From assembly GCF_003367395.1 (NCBI RefSeq), contig NZ_CP031417.1, positions 2,852,001 to 2,916,000 on the forward strand: a stretch of DNA of 64,000 bases, given 5' to 3'. Of this stretch, positions 8,476 to 19,201 are shown piece by piece. A program made the translations under genes and the position numbers. How positions within the stretch are numbered: position 1 is the stretch's first letter; the number at the start of each line of letters is the position of its first letter. The notes beneath the pieces were generated by a model. That model was not told the origin of the DNA and did no database searches. It was given only the letters and a program-made list of their open reading frames with translations. Source of the stretch: Pseudolabrys taiwanensis. Lineage in GTDB: Bacteria; Pseudomonadota; Alphaproteobacteria; Rhizobiales; Xanthobacteraceae.

Positions 8476-9392
8476 CACCGTGCCCCTTCGATCGCGCGCC
8501 GCTGCAGCCGCTCATAGACCATGATCGGCACCAGCAGCAGCACCAGCAGCGCGACGGCAATGGCGGAGGCGACCGGCCAGTCGCGGTTGGCGAAGAACTC
8601 CGTCCACAAGGTCTGTCCGATCATCTGCGTGTCCGAGCCGCCGAGCAGATCGGGAATGACGAACTCGCCGCAGATCGGAATGAAGCACAGCAGCGCGCCG
8701 GCGGCGATGCCGGGCAGCGACAGTGGCACAGTCACCTGCCAGAACGCCTTCCACCGCGGTGAGCCGAGATCGGCGGCGGCTTCGAGCAAGCTCTCGTCCA
8801 TCTTCTCCAGCGTCGCGTAGAGCGGCAGCACCATGAACGGCAGATAGGAATAGACGACGCCGATATAGATCGCGGTATCGGAAGCAAGCCAGGCGGCCGG
8901 CTGGTCGATGATGTGCAGGTTGAGCAGCAGCGTGTTGAGCAGCCCGTCGCGCTGCAGGATGTTGACCCAGGCGTAGACGCGGATCAGGAACGAGGTCCAG
9001 AACGGCAGCACCACCAGCATCACCAGGAGCGGCTGCCACGCGCGCGGCGACCGCGCGATGCCGTAGGCCATCGGGTAGCCGATCAAAAGCAGGATCACTG
9101 TCGAGACGAAGGCGACCTCGAGGCTCTTGAGATACGACAGGATGTAGAGCCAGTCGGAGCCGAGCATCGCATAGGAATCGAACGAGAGCTGGGCGATGAA
9201 ATCCTTTAGTCCCTGCCAGCCGGCCGCAAGATCGAGCACCGGCAGATAAGGCGGCTGCGCCATCGCCGTCTGCGACAGGCTGATCTTCAAGACGATAGCG
9301 AACGGCGCCAGGAACAGCACCAGCAGCCAGGCATAGGGGATCAGCACGACGAAGCGTGCGGACCAAGAGCGCTTGCGCACGGCCTCAGACAT
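8475..9392 (-). CDS. Polyamine-type ABC transporter permease (PotH/PotB-like)
   Basis: A 305-residue permease with an N-terminal membrane helix (RFVVLIPYAWLLVLFLAPFA), the PotB/PotH-type first periplasmic region, and the EAA loop LEAAADLGSPRWKAFWQVTVP. It pairs with the overlapping downstream permease to form the channel. It is separated from the ATPase gene by a palindromic repeat at 9414-9507. No periplasmic binding protein gene is adjacent. Confidence 0.86.
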   Translation of the reverse strand: MSEAVRKRSWSARFVVLIPYAWLLVLFLAPFAIVLKISLSQTAMAQPPYLPVLDLAAGWQGLKDFIAQLSFDSYAMLGSDWLYILSYLKSLEVAFVSTVILLLIGYPMAYGIARSPRAWQPLLVMLVVLPFWTSFLIRVYAWVNILQRDGLLNTLLLNLHIIDQPAAWLASDTAIYIGVVYSYLPFMVLPLYATLEKMDESLLEAAADLGSPRWKAFWQVTVPLSLPGIAAGALLCFIPICGEFVIPDLLGGSDTQMIGQTLWTEFFANRDWPVASAIAVALLVLLLVPIMVYERLQRRAIEGAR

Positions 9393-9413
9393 TCTCGCCT
9401 CGGCATCTCAGCG

Positions 9414-9507
9414 CGTCATGGCCGGGCTTGTCCCGGCCATCCACGTTTTTACGACCCGGCGCGTCAAAGAAGAACGTGGATGCCCGGCACAAGGGCGGGC
9501 ATGACGG
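9414..9507. repeat. Dispersed repeat, family B copy 1
   Basis: An imperfect inverted element: the left end reads GTCATGGCCGGGCTTGTCC and the right end CGTGGATGCCCGGCACAAGG, finishing in GCATGACGG. A close relative occurs at 14984-15072. It sits between the Pot-like ATPase and permease genes and could reduce read-through. Confidence 0.7.
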
Positions 9508-9521
9508 AGTGCCTGTCCCGC

Positions 9522-10613
9522 TCATCGCACCAACACCACGCCGGCCGAGGGCGGCCAGGACAGCCATACATCGTCGCCGACCGAAAACGGTGGCGGGCCG
9601 CCGCTGTTGGCGAGGGCGACTTTGATCGAGGAATTATCGCCGAGACGCACCTTGTAAACCGACATGTCGCCGCGATAGCCGATCTCCTGCACGGTGCCGC
9701 CGAGCGCATTGAACGTCTCGCCGGCCGCACGGCCGTTGCCCAGCCTGATCTTCTCCGGGCGCAGCGCGAGCCATACTTTGTCGCCGACCTTGGCGGCGTT
9801 CTGCGCGACGCGCAAAGGCCCCAGCGCGGTCGCCAGCATATCGGGCTGCGACAGCGTTCCCTCGATCAGCGTCACCTCGCCGATGAAATCGGCGACCCAG
9901 CGCGAATTCGGCCGCTCGTAGATTTCTTCCGGCGTCGCCACTTGGGACAAAGTGCCATGATCCATGACCGCGATGCGATCGGCGACGATCATCGCCTCTT
10001 CCTGGTCGTGGGTGACGATGACGAACGTGGTGCCGAGCTTGCGCTGCAGCTCCATCAACTCGAACTGGGTTTCGGCCCGCAGCTTCTTGTCGAGAGCGGC
10101 GAGCGGCTCGTCGAGCAGCAGCACGCGTGGCTGCTTGATCAGCGCGCGGGCCAGCGCCACGCGCTGACGCTGACCGCCGGAAAGCTGATCGATGCGGCGT
10201 TTGCCGTAGCCGGTGAGCCGCACCAGCGCCAGCATCGCCTCGACCCGTGCGGCAATCTCGTCCCTTCCGACTTTATCCTGGCGCAGGCCGAATCCGATGT
10301 TGCCCTCGACCGTCAAATGCGGAAACAGCGCATAGCTCTGGAACATCATGTTGACCGGCCGCTTGTGCGGCGGCGTCCGGCTGATGTCTTGGCCGTCGAG
10401 CAGAATGCGCCCCTCGGTCGGCGTCTCGAAGCCGGCGAGCATACGCAATAGCGTGGTCTTGCCGCAGCCCGATGGCCCCAGCAGCGCGAAGAACTCGCCT
10501 TGGGCGATGTCGAGCGACACGTGATCGATGGCCGTCAGCGCGCCGAAGCGCTTAACGATGCCCTCGAAACGCACCAATGCCGGCTTATCCGCCGCGGCAC
10601 CACCCGCCATCAT
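9522..10613 (-). CDS. Polyamine-type ABC transporter ATP-binding protein (PotA/PotG-like)
   Basis: A 363-residue ATPase. Walker A is GPSGCGKTT, the Q-loop is NMMFQSYALFPH, the ABC signature LSGGQRQRVALARAL, Walker B LLLDEPLAALD and the switch His is in VTHDQEEAM. The ~120 residues after the ATPase core form a TOBE domain, as in PotA/PotG. Two adjacent ATGs (10613 and 10610) follow a GAGGGG site. It powers the two downstream permeases and could in principle also serve the ATPase-less Fbp system, though nothing in the sequence shows that. Confidence 0.88.
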   Translation of the reverse strand: MMAGGAAADKPALVRFEGIVKRFGALTAIDHVSLDIAQGEFFALLGPSGCGKTTLLRMLAGFETPTEGRILLDGQDISRTPPHKRPVNMMFQSYALFPHLTVEGNIGFGLRQDKVGRDEIAARVEAMLALVRLTGYGKRRIDQLSGGQRQRVALARALIKQPRVLLLDEPLAALDKKLRAETQFELMELQRKLGTTFVIVTHDQEEAMIVADRIAVMDHGTLSQVATPEEIYERPNSRWVADFIGEVTLIEGTLSQPDMLATALGPLRVAQNAAKVGDKVWLALRPEKIRLGNGRAAGETFNALGGTVQEIGYRGDMSVYKVRLGDNSSIKVALANSGGPPPFSVGDDVWLSWPPSAGVVLVR

Positions 10614-10720
10614 GCCCCTCGTCTAGCCTAACCCGCGCGCACGCTAGCGGGACGCGCACGGGCGCTCAACCGGGCAATGCGCGCATCTGGAAAACTAGAG
10701 GGCATTGAACTTGGTAGCCC

Positions 10721-10845
10721 TCCGTTCGTCCCCGCGCGCAGACATCGAGTTTACTCGATGTCTGCCACTTTTAGTGCGCAAGTCGGCTACAGTCGACTTG
10801 CGATGGGGACCCAGCGCTGGATTCCCGCTTGCGCGGGAATGAACG
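10721..10845. repeat. Nested palindromic repeat with three successive hairpins
   Basis: Three hairpins are packed in about 105 bp: 11-bp perfect arms CAGACATCGAG / CTCGATGTCTG (10739-10749, 10754-10764), 8-bp arms GCAAGTCG / CGACTTGC (10778-10785, 10794-10801), and 8-bp arms ATTCCCGC / GCGGGAAT (10821-10828, 10833-10840). It resembles the compound intergenic palindromes of Bradyrhizobium relatives. It lies downstream of glpK. Confidence 0.7.
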
Positions 10846-10876
10846 GAGATTGTGGCCGCTCAATTCCAGAGCAGCT

Positions 10877-12367
<1,491 letters not shown>

Positions 12368-12387
12368 TGGCGCTTCCCCTTTTTATT

Positions 12388-12414
12388 TCCCTCTCGTTCT
12401 TCCGGGGAGAGGGA
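12388..12414 (-). other. Hairpin between glpD and glpK
   Basis: The arms TCCCTCTC (12388-12395) and GAGAGGGA (12407-12414) are perfect complements in the 58-bp gap between glpD and glpK. There is no U-run on the transcribed strand, so it may act as a processing or attenuation site rather than a terminator. Its role is inferred only. Confidence 0.4.
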
Positions 12415-12425
12415 TAGACGCAGTC

Positions 12426-13925
12426 TCAGCCCGCCGCCGGCTTGCTCAAAGACACGATGAACTGATTGATGGAGATGCGCTCGTCCGGTGTCGCCTGAAG
12501 GCCGAGCTTGGTGCGGCGCCACAGCACGTCCTCGGCGGTTTCCGCCCATTCGTGCTCGACGAGATAACGCACCTCCGCGCCGGTGAGATCGCCGGTCAGG
12601 CGCGGGCCGAGATCGTCCATGCTCTGCGCCTCGCCGAGGATCTGTTCGATGCGCAGCCCGTAAGCGCGCACCAGGCGCCGCGCATGCGGCTCCGACACGA
12701 AGGGCCAGCGCGCGATGGTCTCCGCCACCACGCCATCGAAGTCATCCGGCGGAAAGCCGCCGCCCGGCAGCGTGGAGCCCGCCGTCCAGGCCGGCCCGGT
12801 CTTGAAGAACGGGCCGATCTTCTCCATCGCCGTCTCGGCCAGCCGGCGATAGGTGGTGATCTTGCCGCCGTAGATGGTCAGCATCGGCGCCTGCCGCGCC
12901 GTCTCGTCGAGCACGAGCGTGTAATCGCGCGTGACATCTTCCGGTTTGTTGGAGCCGTCGTCGTAGAGCGGCCTGATGCCGGCGAACGACCACACTAGTT
13001 CGTCCGGCGTGATCTTGTCGCGGAAATACTCGTTCATCACGTCGCAGAGATAGAGGATTTCCTTGGCGTCCGGCGCCGGCGTGTTGACGTCGCCGACGAA
13101 CGGGATGTCTGTAGTGCCGATCATCGTGAAGTCCTGCGCGAAGGGCAGCGCGAAAACGACGCGATTGTCCGCCGTCTGCAGGATGTAGCCGGCGTCGTGC
13201 CGGAACTGCCGCCGCACCACGATGTGGCTGCCTTTGACGAGCCGCGCCGGCCGCTTGAGCGGCTGACGCAGGATGTTCTCGGCCACCTCGCCAATCCAGG
13301 GACCGGCGGCATTAACGACAACGCGCGCCGTCGCCGTCTCGCGCCGGCCGCGCACATTGAGCACCAGATTCCAGCGCTCAGGCCCGCGCTCGGCACGCGT
13401 CAGCTTGGCATGGGTGCGGATGGTGGCGCCGCGCGCGGCGGCATCGACCGCGGTCAGCACCACCAGCCGCGCATCGTCGACCGAACAGTCGGAGTATTCG
13501 AAGCCGTAGGAGAATTTGCGCTGCAGCGGCTGGCCGTAAGCGTGATGCGTGAGATCGACCGTGCGCGAAGCCGGCAGCAGTTTGCGCGCGCCGAGCCAGT
13601 CGTAGAGCAGCAGGCCGAGCCTGAGCTTGAGCGGCGCGCGCAGACCCGGCAGCGGCGGCAACAGGAAATGCATCGGCCGCACCACATGCGGTGCCATGCG
13701 CAGCAATACCTCGCGCTCGGTGAGCGCTTCGCGCACGAGACGGAACGCGCCGTGCTCGAGATAACGCAGGCCGCCATGGATCAGCTTGGAGGAGGCCGAG
13801 GAAGTGCCGCTGCCGAGATCGTTCATCTCGACCAGCAGCACGCGCAAGCCGCGGCCCGCGGCATCGCGGGCGATGCCGGTGCCGTTGATGCCGCCCCCGA
13901 TGATGGCGAGGTCGAAATCGGCCAT
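12426..13925 (-). CDS. glpD: Aerobic glycerol-3-phosphate dehydrogenase
   Basis: A 499-residue FAD-dependent, membrane-associated enzyme that oxidises glycerol 3-phosphate to dihydroxyacetone phosphate and passes electrons to quinone. The N-terminal FAD site is DLAIIGGGINGTGIARDAAGRG, followed by the DAO fold with SSASSKLIHGGLRYLEHG. The C-terminal GlpD domain holds YGGKITTYRRLAE. Full length for the family. It is the first gene of a leftward glpD-glpK operon. No GlpF, GlpR or G3P ABC transporter gene is adjacent. Confidence 0.95.
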   Translation of the reverse strand: MADFDLAIIGGGINGTGIARDAAGRGLRVLLVEMNDLGSGTSSASSKLIHGGLRYLEHGAFRLVREALTEREVLLRMAPHVVRPMHFLLPPLPGLRAPLKLRLGLLLYDWLGARKLLPASRTVDLTHHAYGQPLQRKFSYGFEYSDCSVDDARLVVLTAVDAAARGATIRTHAKLTRAERGPERWNLVLNVRGRRETATARVVVNAAGPWIGEVAENILRQPLKRPARLVKGSHIVVRRQFRHDAGYILQTADNRVVFALPFAQDFTMIGTTDIPFVGDVNTPAPDAKEILYLCDVMNEYFRDKITPDELVWSFAGIRPLYDDGSNKPEDVTRDYTLVLDETARQAPMLTIYGGKITTYRRLAETAMEKIGPFFKTGPAWTAGSTLPGGGFPPDDFDGVVAETIARWPFVSEPHARRLVRAYGLRIEQILGEAQSMDDLGPRLTGDLTGAEVRYLVEHEWAETAEDVLWRRTKLGLQATPDERISINQFIVSLSKPAAG

Positions 13926-14112
13926 GGCCTTGCGGACTGCCTCATTGCGGCCGCAGGGCGCGGCTGAAACTTACTCTACTGCAGGCGTGTTAACGTCGAT
14001 TAAAGCAGCAAGATCCGGCCGAGATTGCAAACTTGCCTTAAGCTGGCCATATCGAACTTGTCATTCCGGTGCGGCGCGCTCGCGCCCCGTACGACCGATC
14101 GAAGGACCCGTA

Positions 14113-14979
14113 ATGCCCTCCCCGCGCCTGCTCGTCATCGAAGGCAACTCCCCCAAGACCATGGCCGAACACAAGGCGGTCGGCGGCACCATCGCCAGCC
14201 AGGGCTATGGCGACCTGCTGCGCGAACTGCTTCCGGGGGCCGCCGTCGATGTCTGCTATCCCGGCGACGTCGCCGCAGCGCTGCCGCAAGGCCAGGCGCT
14301 CGAGGGCTATGACGGCATCGCGATTACCGGCTCGGGCTTGCACGTCTACAACGACGGCCCGGAGGTCACGCGCCAGATCGATCTGGTGCGCGCCGCCCTC
14401 TCGACCGGCACACCGCTGTTTGGCTCGTGCTGGGGCTTGCAGGTCCTCACGGTCGCTGCGGGCGGCCAGGTGCGGCGCAACCCCAAGGGCCGCGAGATCG
14501 GCTTCGGCCGTGGCATCCGCCTCACCGACGCCGGCCGCAAGCATCCGATGTATGTCGGCAAGATCGAGGTGTTCAACGCGCCCACTGTGCATCTCGACGA
14601 GGTCGAGACCGTGGCGCCCGGCACCACCATCCTCGCCTCGAATGCGGTCTCGGCGGTGCAGAGCGCCGAAATCCGCACCAACGGTTCGGTCGCCTGGGGG
14701 GTACAATATCACCCGGAATACCCGCTGCGGGAGCTCGCGGCCATCGTTCGCCGTATCGGTACGGGTCTCATCGCCGAAGGCTTCTTTGGCGACGAGACCG
14801 AGGTGAAAGCGTTTTCGCAGGAGCTGGATACGCTCGATAAGGACCCGGCCTGCAAGCGCCTGTCGTGGCGGCACGGCATCAGCACCAACGTGCTCGACAA
14901 GAAGCTGCGCACCAGCGAGGTCGCCAACTGGATCGAATTCCAGGTGCTGCCGACCCGGGCGAAGCGCGGCCGAGGCTGA
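14113..14979 (+). CDS. Class I glutamine amidotransferase (GMP-synthase-like domain)
   Basis: A 288-residue stand-alone GATase1 protein. The catalytic Cys is in FGSCWGLQVL, and the His of the triad is in WGVQYHPEYPLRE. ATG 14113 is preferred over longer frames because AAGGA lies 7 bp upstream. Such proteins hydrolyse glutamine to supply ammonia to an amination partner, or act on other gamma-glutamyl compounds; the partner is not encoded nearby. The C-terminal ~70 residues lie beyond the GATase fold and are not recognised. Followed by a palindromic repeat. Confidence 0.82.
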   Translation: MPSPRLLVIEGNSPKTMAEHKAVGGTIASQGYGDLLRELLPGAAVDVCYPGDVAAALPQGQALEGYDGIAITGSGLHVYNDGPEVTRQIDLVRAALSTGTPLFGSCWGLQVLTVAAGGQVRRNPKGREIGFGRGIRLTDAGRKHPMYVGKIEVFNAPTVHLDEVETVAPGTTILASNAVSAVQSAEIRTNGSVAWGVQYHPEYPLRELAAIVRRIGTGLIAEGFFGDETEVKAFSQELDTLDKDPACKRLSWRHGISTNVLDKKLRTSEVANWIEFQVLPTRAKRGRG

Positions 14980-14983
14980 AATT

Positions 14984-15072
14984 CGTCATGTCCGAGCTTG
15001 TCCCGGCCGTCCACGCCTTTAGGCTCTCCGCCAGCAGGACGTGGATGCCCGGCACAAGGCCGGGCGTGACGG
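14984..15072. repeat. Dispersed repeat, family B copy 2
   Basis: It has the same ends as the copy at 9414-9507: left CTTGTCCCGGCCGTCCACG, right CGTGGATGCCCGGCACAAGG, finishing in GTGACGG. It fills most of the gap between the amidotransferase and the SDR gene. Confidence 0.7.
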
Positions 15073-15081
15073 AGTAACGCC

Positions 15082-15789
15082 ATGGACTTCTCCAACAAAT
15101 ACGTCGTCGTCACCGGCGGCACCGGCGCGCTCGGCGCTGCGGTGGTCGCCGGGCTCCTGCGCGGCGGCGCGCATTGCATCGTGCCCTACCGCGCCGAGCT
15201 GGAAGCGCAGCGCTTCGCGCATCGCGGCGATCCGAACGTCACGATGATCGCCGTCGGCGATCTCGCCGACGAGACGCAGGTGGCGCGTGTTTACGCCAGC
15301 CCCGGCGCGGCGCCGCTCTGGGCGTCGATCCACATTGCCGGCGGCTTCGCGCCGGGCAATGTCGCCGACACCGACAAGGCGGCGCTGATGACGCAGCTCA
15401 ACGGCAATCTGGTGTCGTGCTTCTTGTGCTGCCGTGCGGCCGTCAACGCCATGCGCGCCGGCCGGCAGGGTGGCCGCGTCGTCAACGTGGCCTCGCGCCA
15501 GGCGCTGGAATGGCGCAGCGGCGCCGGCATGGCCGCTTACACCATCGCCAAGTCGGGCGTCGCGACGCTGACGACAACCTTGGCGGAAGAGGTCGTGCGC
15601 GAGGGCATCCTCGTCAATGCGGTGGCGCCGTCGATCATGGACACCGGCGCCAATCGCGCGGCGATGCCGCAGGCGGATTTCAACGCATGGCCGAAGGTCG
15701 AGGAAGTCGCGGCGACGATCCTGTTCCTCGCCTCGCCTGAGAACAAGGTGACCCGCGGCGCCGTCGTGCCGGTGTATGGGAAGGTGTGA
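15082..15789 (+). CDS. SDR family NAD(P)-dependent oxidoreductase
   Basis: A 235-residue short-chain dehydrogenase. The nucleotide-binding glycine motif is TGGTGALG (residues 11-18). The catalytic Ser is probably in VNVASRQAL and the Tyr/Lys pair is in AYTIAKSG. The family NAG motif appears as IHIAGGFAPG, which replaces the usual Asn-Asn with Ile-Ala. A ribosome site with GGAG precedes ATG 15082. Substrate not recognisable. It converges on malonyl-CoA decarboxylase, with a hairpin between the two stops. Confidence 0.85.
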   Translation: MDFSNKYVVVTGGTGALGAAVVAGLLRGGAHCIVPYRAELEAQRFAHRGDPNVTMIAVGDLADETQVARVYASPGAAPLWASIHIAGGFAPGNVADTDKAALMTQLNGNLVSCFLCCRAAVNAMRAGRQGGRVVNVASRQALEWRSGAGMAAYTIAKSGVATLTTTLAEEVVREGILVNAVAPSIMDTGANRAAMPQADFNAWPKVEEVAATILFLASPENKVTRGAVVPVYGKV

Positions 15790-15794
15790 TTTTC

Positions 15795-15817
15795 ACCCTC
15801 CCCACAAGGGGGAGGGT
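15795..15817. terminator. Bidirectional hairpin between convergent genes
   Basis: ACCCTCCCC (15795-15803) pairs with GGGGAGGGT (15809-15817) over a 5-base loop, between the stops of the SDR and malonyl-CoA decarboxylase genes. There is no long U-run on either side. Confidence 0.55.
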
Positions 15818-15827
15818 TAGAAAGAAG

Positions 15828-17189
15828 CTATCCCGCCACGGGCACCAGTTCGAGCGACGGCCGCACGAGGCGCTGCACCTGGTTCGAGGCGACGACGGTG
15901 CGGCCTTCGGCATAGGCTTCGTGGTTCTTTTCGATGTCGTCGAGCACGTAGAGATAGTTGACCATGAAGCCGTGCGCCTGCTTCATCGCCTTATCGGACG
16001 TATCGGCGAGATAGTTGATGCGCTCGAGACGCGCGCCATTGCCGAGATGGAAACGCGCCACCGCGTCGAGCGGCGCGCCGCGGCCGTTCTTGGCGCGCAC
16101 GTAGTAATACGCCGCCGCGCGCATCATCGGCTCCTTGAGCGCTTCCGCCTTCTCGGCGTCCTGCCACCAGCCCGGCGTATCGAGCGCGGCGAGCGCCGTC
16201 TTGTCGGCCTCGCTGAGCGCGATCGAGCTCTCCGCCGCGCGCTCGCGCTTGAGCCACGAGGCGAAGCTCGTCACCGGCGACAAGGTGACAAACGTGTTCA
16301 GCTTCGGCATCTCGCGGCTGACTTCCTCGACCACCTGCTTGATGAGGAAGTTGCCGAAGGACACGCCGGCGAGGCCGCGCTGACAGTTGGAGATCGAATA
16401 GAACACCGCCGTGCGCATCTTGTCCGGTTCGACGGTCTCGCGCGTGGTCGCGAGGATCGGCCCAATACCAGGCGGAATCTCACGCGTGAGCGCCACCTCG
16501 ACGAAGATCAGCGGCTCATCGTTGAGCGCCGGGTGGAAGAAGGCGTAGCAGCGCCGGTCCGGCGGATCGATGCGGCGGCGCAGATCCTCCCAATCATGGA
16601 TCTCGTGCACGGCCTCGTATCGGATGATCTTTTCCAGGATCAGCGCCGGCGTCGACCAGTCGATATGTCGCAGCACCAGGAAGCCGCGGTTGAACCACGA
16701 CGTGAACAGATGCACGAAATCTTCGTCGATCGACTTGAGGTCGTCGCGATGCGCCAGCACATCCATGAGCTGCTCGCGCATGCGCACCAGCGAGGCGGTG
16801 CCGCCGGGCGCCAGATTGAGGCGGCGGAACAGCTCCTGCCGGCGAGGTTCAGAGGCCACGTGCAGGTCAGCGGCCGTCGCATCGGACGGCTTGGCTTGCC
16901 AGGCCGCGATGGCCTTATCGACCCGGGCCGGGTCGGTGCCGAAGCGCCGGGCCAGCGCCTCGAAAAACGCGATGCGCGGCCCGGTGGTCAGCTCGGCGTA
17001 GCGGCCCAGGATTTCCCGGGCCAGTGCGACGCCGGAGGCCTCGCCGCGCCCGGACAGCAGGTCCTCGCAAAGTTCCACAAGGCTTTCGGAGCGGGCCGAG
17101 GCATCGGTCCGCCGGTCCCCACGGGCGAGAAGGGCCCGCCCGCGGTCGGAGATGGTTTGCAGCAATTCGCCGAAAAACGAAGTGTTCAT
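15828..17189 (-). CDS. Malonyl-CoA decarboxylase
   Basis: A 453-residue enzyme that converts malonyl-CoA to acetyl-CoA and CO2. Family segments are FTSWFNRGFLVLRHIDW, HPALNDEPLIFVEVALT (holding the active-site His and Glu region), SISNCQRGLAGVSFGNF, and LNTFVTLSPV. Length matches bacterial MCD (MatA-like). It is the last gene of a leftward dctP-dctQ-dctM-MCD group, so the imported acid is probably malonate or a related acid. No malonyl-CoA synthetase (MatB) is present; a CaiB-type CoA transferase lies divergently at the other end. Confidence 0.92.
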   Translation of the reverse strand: MNTSFFGELLQTISDRGRALLARGDRRTDASARSESLVELCEDLLSGRGEASGVALAREILGRYAELTTGPRIAFFEALARRFGTDPARVDKAIAAWQAKPSDATAADLHVASEPRRQELFRRLNLAPGGTASLVRMREQLMDVLAHRDDLKSIDEDFVHLFTSWFNRGFLVLRHIDWSTPALILEKIIRYEAVHEIHDWEDLRRRIDPPDRRCYAFFHPALNDEPLIFVEVALTREIPPGIGPILATTRETVEPDKMRTAVFYSISNCQRGLAGVSFGNFLIKQVVEEVSREMPKLNTFVTLSPVTSFASWLKRERAAESSIALSEADKTALAALDTPGWWQDAEKAEALKEPMMRAAAYYYVRAKNGRGAPLDAVARFHLGNGARLERINYLADTSDKAMKQAHGFMVNYLYVLDDIEKNHEAYAEGRTVVASNQVQRLVRPSLELVPVAG

Positions 17190-17234
17190 CCGATGCCCCT
17201 GCGGCCGCGGCGGACCGAGAGTAACGGTCGCCCA

Positions 17235-18551
17235 CTATTTGCCTGGCCCCATCAGGTGGTTAGGGAGCCATGTCGCGATTTCGGGGAATATACACAAGAT
17301 CACGATCGCCAGCATCATGCAGACGACGTATGGCAGCGTCCCCCACATCACTTTCGCGAGCGGAACATCCGGCGCGATCGCGTTGACGATGTAGATATTG
17401 AGCCCTACCGGCGGGTGGATGAGCCCAATCTCCATGTTGATCGTGAGGATTACGCCGAACCAGACCGGATCGAAGCCGGCCGCCGTGATGATGGGCAGCA
17501 GGATCGGCGAGGTCATCAAGATGATCGCCGCCGGCGGGATGAAGAAGCCGCACACCAACAAGAACAGGTTGATGAGCAGCATCAGCACCCACTTATTGGC
17601 GTGCAAATCGGCGATGCCCTGCGCCAACGTCTGGGTGAGATACAGCGACGTCAGCATGTAGCCGAACAACACCGCGGTCGCGATGATGGTCAGGATCATC
17701 ACCGACTCGCGCATGGTGTCGCGCAGGATGTGCCAGATCTGGTCCGGCTTCCAAAGCCGGTAGATGGCGATCGCCAGGATCAGGCAAAGCGCCGCACCGA
17801 CGCCGGCCGCCTCGGACGGAGTCGCGATGCCGCCGTAGAGCGCGTACATGACGCCGGCAATGATGAAGAGGAACGGCGCGATCTTCGGTATCGATTCGAA
17901 CTTCTGCTTCCACGAGTAGCGGAAGTCCGGCGCATGCGCGCGGAAGCCGCTGCGCCAGATTTTGAAGATGCTCCACGCCATGAACATCGTCGTCAGCAGC
18001 AGGCCCGGCATGATGCCGGCGATGAACAGCCGTCCGATCGAGGTTTCGGTGGCGATGCCGTACAGAATGAACGTCAGTGACGGCGGGATGAGGATGCCGA
18101 GCGTGCCACCGGCGCAGATCGATCCTGTTGCCACATCGTCCGGATAACCGCGCTTGCGCATCTCCGGAATGCCCATCTTGCCGATGGCGGCGCAGCAGGC
18201 CGGCGACGAGCCGGTGAGCGCCGCGAAGATGGCGCAGGCGCCGAGGTTCGAGACGACGAGTCCGCCCGGCACCCGGTAGAGCCAACGCTCGAGCGCCTCG
18301 TAGAGATCCTTGCCGGCCGGCGAGGAGCCGATCGCGGCACCCATCATCACGAACATCGGGATGGCGACGAGCGTGAAATCGTCGAGACCGGACCACAACG
18401 TCTCCGCCGCGACGTGCAAGGCGTCGAAGCCCTGATAGATGACGAGGAAGGCGAGCGCGATGGCGCCGAGGCCGAACGCGACGGGAATCCCCGACACCAG
18501 CATCAGCAGCGTAATGATAAGGACGATGGAGCCTTGTGCGGCGGGGCTCAT
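17235..18551 (-). CDS. TRAP transporter large permease (DctM)
   Basis: A 438-residue inner-membrane protein with about 12 membrane segments. The DctM pattern is clear: AIPMFVMMGAAIGSS, TGSSPACCAAIGKMGIPEM and GGTLGILIPPSLTFILYG near the N-terminal half, and MEIGLIHPPVGLNIYIV in the second half. It is the ion-coupled transport subunit of a TRAP system. ATG 18551 overlaps the dctQ stop by 4 bp (ATGA). Confidence 0.93.
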   Translation of the reverse strand: MSPAAQGSIVLIITLLMLVSGIPVAFGLGAIALAFLVIYQGFDALHVAAETLWSGLDDFTLVAIPMFVMMGAAIGSSPAGKDLYEALERWLYRVPGGLVVSNLGACAIFAALTGSSPACCAAIGKMGIPEMRKRGYPDDVATGSICAGGTLGILIPPSLTFILYGIATETSIGRLFIAGIMPGLLLTTMFMAWSIFKIWRSGFRAHAPDFRYSWKQKFESIPKIAPFLFIIAGVMYALYGGIATPSEAAGVGAALCLILAIAIYRLWKPDQIWHILRDTMRESVMILTIIATAVLFGYMLTSLYLTQTLAQGIADLHANKWVLMLLINLFLLVCGFFIPPAAIILMTSPILLPIITAAGFDPVWFGVILTINMEIGLIHPPVGLNIYIVNAIAPDVPLAKVMWGTLPYVVCMMLAIVILCIFPEIATWLPNHLMGPGK

Positions 18552-19114
18552 GGCGCACCTCCCAGGGCTTCACGCGCCTGTTCGCGGGCGACATCCTCGG
18601 CGTCCTGCCGGGCGGAAATGCCGAACGGCGACGTCCGTCCGGTCATCACGCAGTAAATGTCGACGATGTATTGCAGCACCAGCAGGAAAAGCCCGACCGG
18701 CATCGACAGAAGCGGGATCCACAGCCGCGCGCGCCAGACCGTGTTGGAGAGCCAGCGCTCGGAATAGGCCTCGTACCAATAGGCGGCGCACAGGACAAAC
18801 AGCGTCACGCAGAAAGCCAGCGCGATGAAGCTCGTCACCAGCGCGAGCACATAGCGCGCCCGCGGCTTGAGATGCAGCGGCAGGATGTCGACGTTGACGT
18901 GGCCGCGCGTCATCAGCACGTAGGGACTGCTGATGAAGGTGGCGGCGATCGTCAGATACGTCACCGCATCGATCTGCCAGATGGTGGTGAGATTGAAGAT
19001 ATAGCGTTCGATCACCATGTCGCAGATGATCAGCACGGCGGCGGCGATGAAGAACGCGCCCACCACTCCCGCGACGCGGGACACGAAGGTCACCGCGCTA
19101 ATAAAGCCGTCCAT
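18548..19114 (-). CDS. TRAP transporter small permease (DctQ)
   Basis: A 188-residue membrane protein with four hydrophobic helices and the DctQ core (DAVTYLTIAATFISSPYVLMTRGHVNVDIL). It stabilises the large permease. The start is uncertain: the ATG at 19114 begins just before the first helix, but the frame stays open to a GTG at 19183, which would add 23 residues. It lies between the binding protein and DctM on the same strand. Confidence 0.88.
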   Translation of the reverse strand: MDGFISAVTFVSRVAGVVGAFFIAAAVLIICDMVIERYIFNLTTIWQIDAVTYLTIAATFISSPYVLMTRGHVNVDILPLHLKPRARYVLALVTSFIALAFCVTLFVLCAAYWYEAYSERWLSNTVWRARLWIPLLSMPVGLFLLVLQYIVDIYCVMTGRTSPFGISARQDAEDVAREQAREALGGAP

Positions 19115-19201
19115 AGGAATGATTCCGAGGTCGTTGGAGAGACCGGCAATAGGCATCAGGCCGCGGCCGGCGGCACGCGCCACCGGCCGCGCCGCGTGGC
19201 G

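Noticed and set aside
13786..14112. Longer N-terminus for the glutamine amidotransferase
   Set aside because: The extra codons run antisense into glpD and across the promoter gap; ATG 14113 has a good ribosome site and starts the domain.
15786..18080. Long open frame (764 codons) on the plus strand
   Set aside because: It is antisense to malonyl-CoA decarboxylase and DctM, both with clear family motifs. Its translation is rich in Arg, His, Asp and Gln, typical of GC-rich antisense frames.
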